A stretch of DNA of 64,000 bases from assembly GCA_030015575.1 (NCBI GenBank), contig JASDDO010000001.1, positions 515,711,772 to 515,775,771 of the forward strand. Reading direction: 5' to 3'. The position numbers were made by a program, and so were the translations under genes. Below, piece by piece: positions 57,509 to 64,000 of this stretch (its first letter is position 1; each line of letters begins with the position of its first letter). This stretch comes from Agapanthus africanus. Lineage: Eukaryota; Streptophyta; Magnoliopsida; Asparagales; Amaryllidaceae. The notes beneath the pieces were generated by a model, which saw only the letters and a list, made by a program, of their open reading frames with translations, was not told where the DNA came from and made no database searches.

Positions 57509-60500
57509 TTGCCATTAACTTAGTCTAGCTTGGTCTAATGTGTTTTACATTTCCGATCGAACAATTTTCCAAAAACCGTATTTTTCTTCACATCAGTTTC
57601 TGTCGAAATTTTTTAAAGTCCAAAAATTTTTCAGGTTGTTTCAGAATGATGTGTATGACATTGTAAGAGTTCTGGGAAAATTTAGTCTCGTGAACAGTCT
57701 AAACGACCGCGGAACCGCGGCCAAACCCATGCTTGGGCCGCGGTTCCGCCGCGACTTGAACTGTTCAGTGTACCAAAATTTTGCAGAAAGCTCCTGACTT
57801 GGAAATAGGGGTTTTGGAATATTATTTTTGGGCCTAGAATTTCTTGATGTGCTACAGTAGTACTTGGGGGCCCACTTGGTAAAATTTGATCGATCGGATA
57901 TTTTAAACACATTATTTCACAGTATTTACATTATATCTGCGACCGTGAATGTCACTTGATCGGTAAATCCTGTCTAACTGCTATAGCCCGGTTAGACGGA
58001 TTTGCGAACGTGACTTTCACGTTGATGTTCTGTGTATTGCTGTGATGTTGCGGATCGGTCGTGTGGGATAGCCTGGTTGCAATGCTAGTACAGTTTTTGT
58101 TGTATTATGTACATTTGATATTGCGGGGCGAGCGTCCGACATGTGGACTGCCGTCACTGCCTGTTTGTATTATTATTTTGGGGCACGACCAGGTTGCGGT
58201 CGATGTACCCGTTGTATATATATTTTACTTTCTGTACTAGGATTACCCCGCGGAGGGGTGCACGGATGGCCGGATTCTAGAAGGCAACAAGCCCGCATCT
58301 CATGGCATTGGGACGGAGGGGGCTTCACTCTAGAATTGGCGGGCTATTCGCCGCACTCATAGGGGGTACAGGTTGACCCAGGAGGGGTACCCAAGTTACC
58401 GGATTCCGTGAAGTAATGGGTGGTCCATTCACGTTGCTGAAGGGGGCTGCCTCGCTTCAGGTTTTGGTGGGTAACTTGCCGCGCCCGTAGGGGTCTAGGT
58501 TTTCATTGCACAGGCTATCCACACGACCAGGGGAACGTCGGGTTTCAGTAGTGGCTCTGTGAAACCCGGGAATCCCAGATATCTGTATTGTTCTGTGATG
58601 CTGTACATTTCTGTGATGTTGCATTTTATCACGCCTTGAGCGAAAATTATATATTGGTATATATATTAGTAGATGTTGTATATATTTTGCATCCGCGCTA
58701 GTCCAGTCCCCGCTCTGTCATTAGTTAGCTAACCTAACGGGTAATGACGGGACCCAGTGGCGAATGCAGATGGCATATACGTACATCAATATATTTTCGT
58801 TCTTTTTGGTGTGATCAATTGATGGGACTGCGTTGATTCGGATCAATGCAAGTTAAAAACAAACCTATTTTGATGTTGTTGGAACACTTTTCAAAAAGCT
58901 GTTATTGCAAGGACGTTCACTTTTGTTTTGCATCGTGATATTCAGTTGGAATATCCTGCTCCTCAGTCGACGAGGCAAGGGCCGAGATCCCTTCACCGGG
59001 AGTGACCCCTTGGACAAAAGTTTGCGTTGGGGCAATAACTTCACTATAGCCGATTACTTTTGCTTTGCATCGTGGTATTCAGTTGGAATATCCTGCACCT
59101 CATTCTACAGGGAAAGAGCCGAAATCCCTTCACCGGGAGTGACCTCTTTAGCAAAGGTTTTCGTCAGTATATTTTCTAAAAAGCTATCCGTTCCTTCAAC
59201 GATATCAAGTTCATTACGTTAAAGGTTTTCGCCAGAAACCATTCGTAGCCCTCCGTCGTTTCATATGGGTGGTCAATAGTATTCAAGCTGTGTATGTTGG
59301 CCAAAGTCAAGGCACAGTGATTGGTAGCTATTGGGTATTCATATGCAGCATAGATAGATGCGTTGGTTTGGGGCAGTCGTACTACTATTTTGGCCAAAGT
59401 CAAGGGTATGTGCGGGTGTGCTCAAATTAACCTGGAGAATGACGGGTAGAACTTGACATGTGACTTATGATATATTGGCCAAAGTCAAGGTCATAAGAGC
59501 ATGGGGCCGAAATCACATCGGGAGTTTCTAAAGAGACTGAAACTTGCCAGATATGCGCATACCTTCTGGAGTGTGATGGCGTGAGCGGATTTCGTCACGT
59601 TATCATGCGATGATAGTTGGATCCCGATTCCCACTGATGAGTTGGTTTACTCCTCAGGTGACCCCGACTAATTCTTCTTTCAGGTTTGGAGGAGAATTTG
59701 AGGTGACAGTGGGAGGTTTCCAGATTAGATAAATTGGTAACCATTCTGATCTAGGATAGAGTGCACGCTGAGTGTTTCTTTTCTCTCTCTCTTTGGCAGC
59801 GACCATTGACCCGACCCTAAGACTATGACTCAGAGACCAAATTAACCGAACCTTCTTAAACACTGGCTTTTGGATTGTCAGAGTTGCAAACCTCATTGCC
59901 ACTCCTACTTTTACCCTTTTCTCCAGGACACCCCGTATTACTACGAACGTCCACTTCCATTGGACAAAACCATCGTATGGTTATATACGAACTCAAAGGA
60001 ATTTATTCGAGGATGGTTTCCGGTTCTGGAGAAAACGGATAGGACTATTCAGTTGTCTTTTCCTTTTACCTTCTCTCAGGTTGCGAGTACCCCTTAGATT
60101 AGGGGATAGTACACCTATTATGCAAATTGGATAGTCTTCTTCCAAACCATAGGCAGGTGCCGACCGGTAGGGAATGAAGAAAACCAATTAGCCTAACGAT
60201 GGTGTACAGAAAGTATTATGCAAAGACAAAGCAAGGGATTAGAAGGAGGGCAAAGTAAATTGCGACTGATATTCACGAAAAAACCAAGTATTTCTTCGCC
60301 AATCCTTAAATCACCTTTGTATTTCTCCAGAACACTCCGTATCACTACGAAGATCCACAGTATATTGGATACTCCATCGTATGGTTATATACGAACTCGA
60401 AAGGAACTCGTTCCAGTTCGGGGATGGATTCTGGTTCAGGAGAAATAGGAATAAGGTTCATTCGGTTGTCTTTTATCTTCACCTTCTCTCGCATTGCGAG

Positions 60501-61639
60501 TGCTCTTAGGATTAGGACAGTACACTCATTATGCTTATTGGATAGTCTTCTTCCAAACCATAGGCTGGTGCCGAACGGTAGGGAAGGAAGAAAACCATTT
60601 GGCCTAAGGGGTGTGCAGAAGGTAATGACTAAAGACATATAAAGGGATTTGGAGAGGTGGCAAAGAATTATACGGTTACAGTTGTGAATCTGGAAGAGGC
60701 ATTACTAGGAATACCGGGATACCCCATCGAAACATTTCAATGTTTCAGTTTCACTATGTGCTGTTAAAGGAAAACTGATTTCCCAATTAGACACTTGCTC
60801 CAGGGTATGTATTTACCAAGTTTGACTCTCACATCTCTATGGTTTTACAGATGCTGAGTGAGAGTAAGTTATTGGGAATTAGGTGATCATCCTCATTATA
60901 TCGGGATTCGTTGTAATCGGTGATATTTGAGGAAGTCACCTGGATTGTTTGCCGGACGGCAAATATTTGGTTTTGAATATCCGCTGTTATGCACCAATTT
61001 CAAGTCGATATATCTGTACGTCTATTTTTATAGAGTGAGATATACCTTTTTGAAATTATGTCTGTGACATTTACCGATATCAGTGGATGGTTAGGTAAGG
61101 AGCATTAAACAGCGGTGTAATTCTTCTTAACCATAAGTACAGTTTTCAACCTACGACACACAGTGAATGAGTTATCAGACTCAAGGGACTTATACAGAGT
61201 ATTGTATGTTGTCCAGCGTCCATGAGGACAGAGGGGTTGGTTCTCGTACTATATTCGGTTTACTTATGACTTCTCTAGTTTTTAGACAGGTGTTTCGTGG
61301 AAACACAGGGTCCGAATTTTGAGAAGTTATAGGTATTTGAATAAAGTAGAGAACCAGATATTGCAAGTATCGGGATTCTTTGAAGTGATCGAAGATGTAG
61401 ATACTTGGGTATGGTATTCAGTTGATAGTAATGATTAAGAGAACTGGCTTCTCTTTCAGGTTACTCATAATTGGAAGCATTCCTAAGTTGAGTAACGCTG
61501 ATAGGTCTCCTTCCATTTAGTTGACATGCGCTGGAGACAGTTGCATGATTTGAATCTGGTTCAATTAAATCAGTGCCTCTGGTTCTATATTGGATATAGA
61601 ACAGTTCATATCTTAACGTTGTTAAGGTACGGGGAGTTG
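57509..61639 (+). other. E4 internal region without readable genes
   Basis: Gag and the first half of pol would be expected here, but no frame longer than about 105 codons exists and I recognise no domain. Two internal duplications are visible: 58916-59015 with 59059-59150, and 59915-60230 with 60320-60640. A GGCCAAAGTCAAGG motif recurs at about 59299, 59390 and 59475. Confidence 0.6.
59915..60640. repeat. ~405-bp tandem duplication in E4
   Basis: Two copies offset by 404-411 bp share CCATCGTATGGTTATATACG, ATAGTCTTCTTCCAAACCAT and GAAGAAAACCA. They have diverged noticeably, so the duplication predates the last transposition. Confidence 0.75.
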
Positions 61640-63125
61640 TCCGGCTTATGATTAAAACCAGACTCTGGATAACTCAAGGCACGTTTCTGTAATGGCTGTT
61701 TGTGGGTTGATCCAGGATATGACGAGGGTTGACTTTCTACCATCTGGAAGATCAATAGTGATATTGTTCTAGACTCGCCACAGTTTTATTAAAAATGGAT
61801 TTTTTCAGAAAAACACTAGTGAGAGTATGGTAGAACTGGAAGTGATTCCAGAACCACAAACGATTACTGAAGATTTGATAGGAACCTAAAGATTCAATCT
61901 GGTTTGACATTCCATTGGCCACTCCGCAGATAAGGAGGGTAACTTCAGGCACCCGAGAGGTACTTCGGTAGCCTCAAGGACGGTGACAGGGAAGTTCTTG
62001 TTTACCCAGACTTGCCATTGCTGTTGTTCCAGACTGTGAGACCCGGCAGGAGGATGAGTATAGCGTCGTTCTAAACTAGTTTTAGAAGTGTACGTCTATA
62101 TGACTCTGCCAGAGGGTTGTCGTAGTCAGTGGGAGCAGCGGAAGCATTGGTGGATAGGTGGCTTATGTCTATTTATAGACTAAAGCAGATGTAGCGGAGA
62201 TAGATCATCAATTTCTGATGTGACAGTCATAGGTTTGACTTCATCAGAATAGGGGATGGATCTGTTAAGAAGGTAGTAGGGTGTGATATATGGTATTTGG
62301 ATGACATACACAGAATAGGAAAAGAAACTCCTATACTACGATCGGTTATACTTTGGTCGTCACACAGTGGTTTCTCCACATGGAACTTGGACATTATATC
62401 AGACATACTGGTTACTAGATCTATGGTTTTAGATCTAGATTTGGGTGGTTTCCCAATTAAAGGTACTTAGACAGCATTCTAAGAGCATTTAGAATGGACG
62501 ACTCCTGGCACGGTAGTGTACCTGCAGGTAATGGAGTCACCCTCTCTAAAGGTGTCTTACAGACTAAAGGGGAGAGGGATGTGCATGATTGGCAGATCAC
62601 TTGCTCAGGCAATTGAGTCGATCATGACATGTCAAGTACCACATCAGACGTTGTTCTTGCACTAGATGCAATAAGTTGATCCAATCCTGGAGAAACAGTC
62701 GGAAGCAGTTTTAGAACATAAGTGGATGTTCTAGGGATTTGATAACGACAGCCTCAATCGAGAGACAGTTATCATTCCAGGCTTCCAAGGTGACCTGGAC
62801 AACAAGGAGGTTGTCAGAGTTATAGTTTTCCTTCTGATGAGGGGCAGTATTTTGGACAGGTGGTCCAAGGCAATACTGAGGGAGGCATGGCGCAGGATAC
62901 TGATTAAGTTCAGTTGACGATACAGTCTAAGAAGTTTGGATTTGGAGTTCATTTATGAGCTAGGTCCCATCAAACATCCAGACACATTCTAAGACAGGTA
63001 TTGCTCATTTCGGGAGATGGCTTTCTCCGTGAACTTGAGATATAGAGAGACATAGAAAGAAACATCAAAGCGGATCCACTCACTGAGGTTATTCCTCGAA
63101 CGCAATAGTTTCGCAAACGGGCATT
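61640..63125 (+). pseudogene. E4 copia RT-RNase H remnant
   Basis: Fragments in shifting frames follow the order of a copia pol C-terminal half: VYMTLPEG (near 62090); SIYRLKQ with stops following (near 62167); LDDIHRIGKETPILRSV, in place of the YVDD motif region (62297-62350); GVTLSK (near 62540); LAQAIESIM, in place of the conserved ASAIGSIM-like block (near 62600); ADPLT (63070-63084), a hallmark of the RNase H C-terminus. Stops and frame changes are frequent, so no enzyme can be made. I cannot assign the copia lineage. Confidence 0.75.
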
Positions 63126-63209
63126 GTGAGACTGACTAGTAGAGGAGTTGGGTGTTCGGTATCACACGGGCTGTGAGTATGCGACATCGCAATAATTAGC
63201 CTTGAGTGC

Positions 63210-63219
63210 AAGTGGGAGA
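63210..63219 (+). other. E4 polypurine tract
   Basis: AAGTGGGAGA just before the 3' LTR, the usual copia form. Confidence 0.85.
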
Positions 63220-63220
63220 T

Positions 63221-64000
63221 TGTTGGAGATCGTGCCCTCAGAGTCAATTATTGGATCACAGGCACGTGATTGCAATGATTGAGGGAGGACCTATCCCGGT
63301 AGGACAGTCTTACTCAAGATGATAGTATGCTATCTGGTTTACCTTTATCATCGTGTACTGTTTTAGGTGACCTGACATGTCGCTATTACACGTTGATAGA
63401 GCCCCTGGGATTCTTGCTTGACCACCAGCAGTATGAGGACGATCATATAAGTGGGAGCTGGGGTCTATAAGCACATCCTTAAAAGGTCCCTAGTCGTGGG
63501 AGTTTCGAGACAGGGCATCGATACTCCAGAGTAGATTAGTGTATACAGTCGAGACCCCGACGAGGGGCGGTGGCCGGTCTCACAAGCCACTGGTGTCAGT
63601 TGGTTCACCTAAGATGTATACAGGTGCTCATTGGGTTATGAGTACACCGGACAGGACTCGCTGGGAACATGCTAGTTGGTCTTATACCTGACGTCAGATA
63701 GCAGTTCCCTGGTGACATGTGTACAGGTTAGTTCATCGACCTGAGGATCGTCATTTGTCTCGTGTGAGTTCCCACTGTACTTTGATTACTACCCTACCAC
63801 GCTCAAAGGAGACGTGCAAACAGGTTTTAGTTGGGTACAGTCCCGAGCCACATGGAGGCAGTGAGCGGATCTTTAGAGGTTCGTCTCTCCCGGTATTGGG
63901 GGTGAGGTCGCGCTGTGTCTAGGAGAGCCATTACACGAAGCCCTCGGCCGAGGCAGGAGATTTACTGGTAGGTATTCCAGTAGTATCTCAGGGTGTTCTG
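63221..64000 (+). repeat. E4 3' LTR, first 780 bases
   Basis: Aligns with 55357-56137. The window ends inside it; about 1.36 kb should follow. Confidence 0.95.

Larger units (their letters stand above)
55357..64000 (+). mobile_element. E4: Ty1/copia retrotransposon, right end outside window
   Basis: 5' LTR 55357-57494, PBS for initiator tRNA-Met, 5.7-kb internal region, PPT and the first 780 bases of the 3' LTR. Remnants of copia RT and RNase H are readable in 61640-63125, but stops occur throughout. By hand count the LTRs differ by about 10 substitutions and one 1-base indel over 780 bases. Confidence 0.9.

Noticed and set aside
57540-57912. An inverted repeat around CCGCGGAACCGCGG and its partner near 57715-57750, considered as a structured RNA of E4.
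   Set aside because: The palindrome CCGCGGTTCCGC is clear but isolated; I found no second copy or covariation to support a function.
59176-60640. Short frames in the E4 interior considered as an env-like or captured gene.
   Set aside because: No frame exceeds about 105 codons, no domain is recognisable, and the duplicated copies use different frames.

Overview
The window is repeat-filled plant nuclear DNA; I find no ordinary host gene in it. The retroelement lineages present (Ty3/gypsy Tat-type with a second RNase H, and Ty1/copia) and a plant mobile domain gene point to a flowering plant. I cannot name the species.

Layout. At the left edge is a ~80-bp tandem repeat (115-1893) split by a probable solo LTR (302-1845). 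The rest is a four-member nest of LTR retrotransposons. E1 (minus strand, 2052 to 38249 and beyond the window) is a Tat-type Ty3/gypsy element. E3 (plus strand, 13348-26410, perfect 5-bp target duplication AGGAT) sits in the 3' untranslated region of E1. E2 (minus strand, from 38250) is a second Tat-type element inserted in the 5' LTR of E1. E4 (plus strand, from 55357), a Ty1/copia element, is inserted in the 5' LTR of E2. The rest of E1, E2 and E4 lies beyond base 64000.

E1 and E2 share one plan. In sense (minus) order it is: 5' LTR, PBS, gag, protease, RT, RNase H, second RNase H, integrase, a long non-coding zone of repeats, a gene on the opposite strand, a hairpin abutting the polypurine tract, and the 3' LTR. 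The antisense gene has its own TATA box just inside the 3' LTR. In E1 it encodes a plant mobile domain protein in about eight exons; in E2 it encodes an unrelated 168-residue protein. E3 keeps LTRs, PBS, gag and the repeat zone but has lost all of pol and has no antisense gene. All coding regions carry stops or frameshifts; E2 is the least damaged.

The most unusual content is structural. The 3' zones carry a cassette of five hairpins at about 36-bp spacing, with a near-constant loop but different, covarying stems. A hairpin of unrelated sequence lies against the polypurine tract in each of the three Tat elements. The LTRs contain long runs of back-to-back micro-palindromes. A 24/72-bp minisatellite occurs both in the LTRs and next to pol. 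A two-box motif recurs about fourteen times. Each element also has its own private tandem array in the same slot of the 3' zone.
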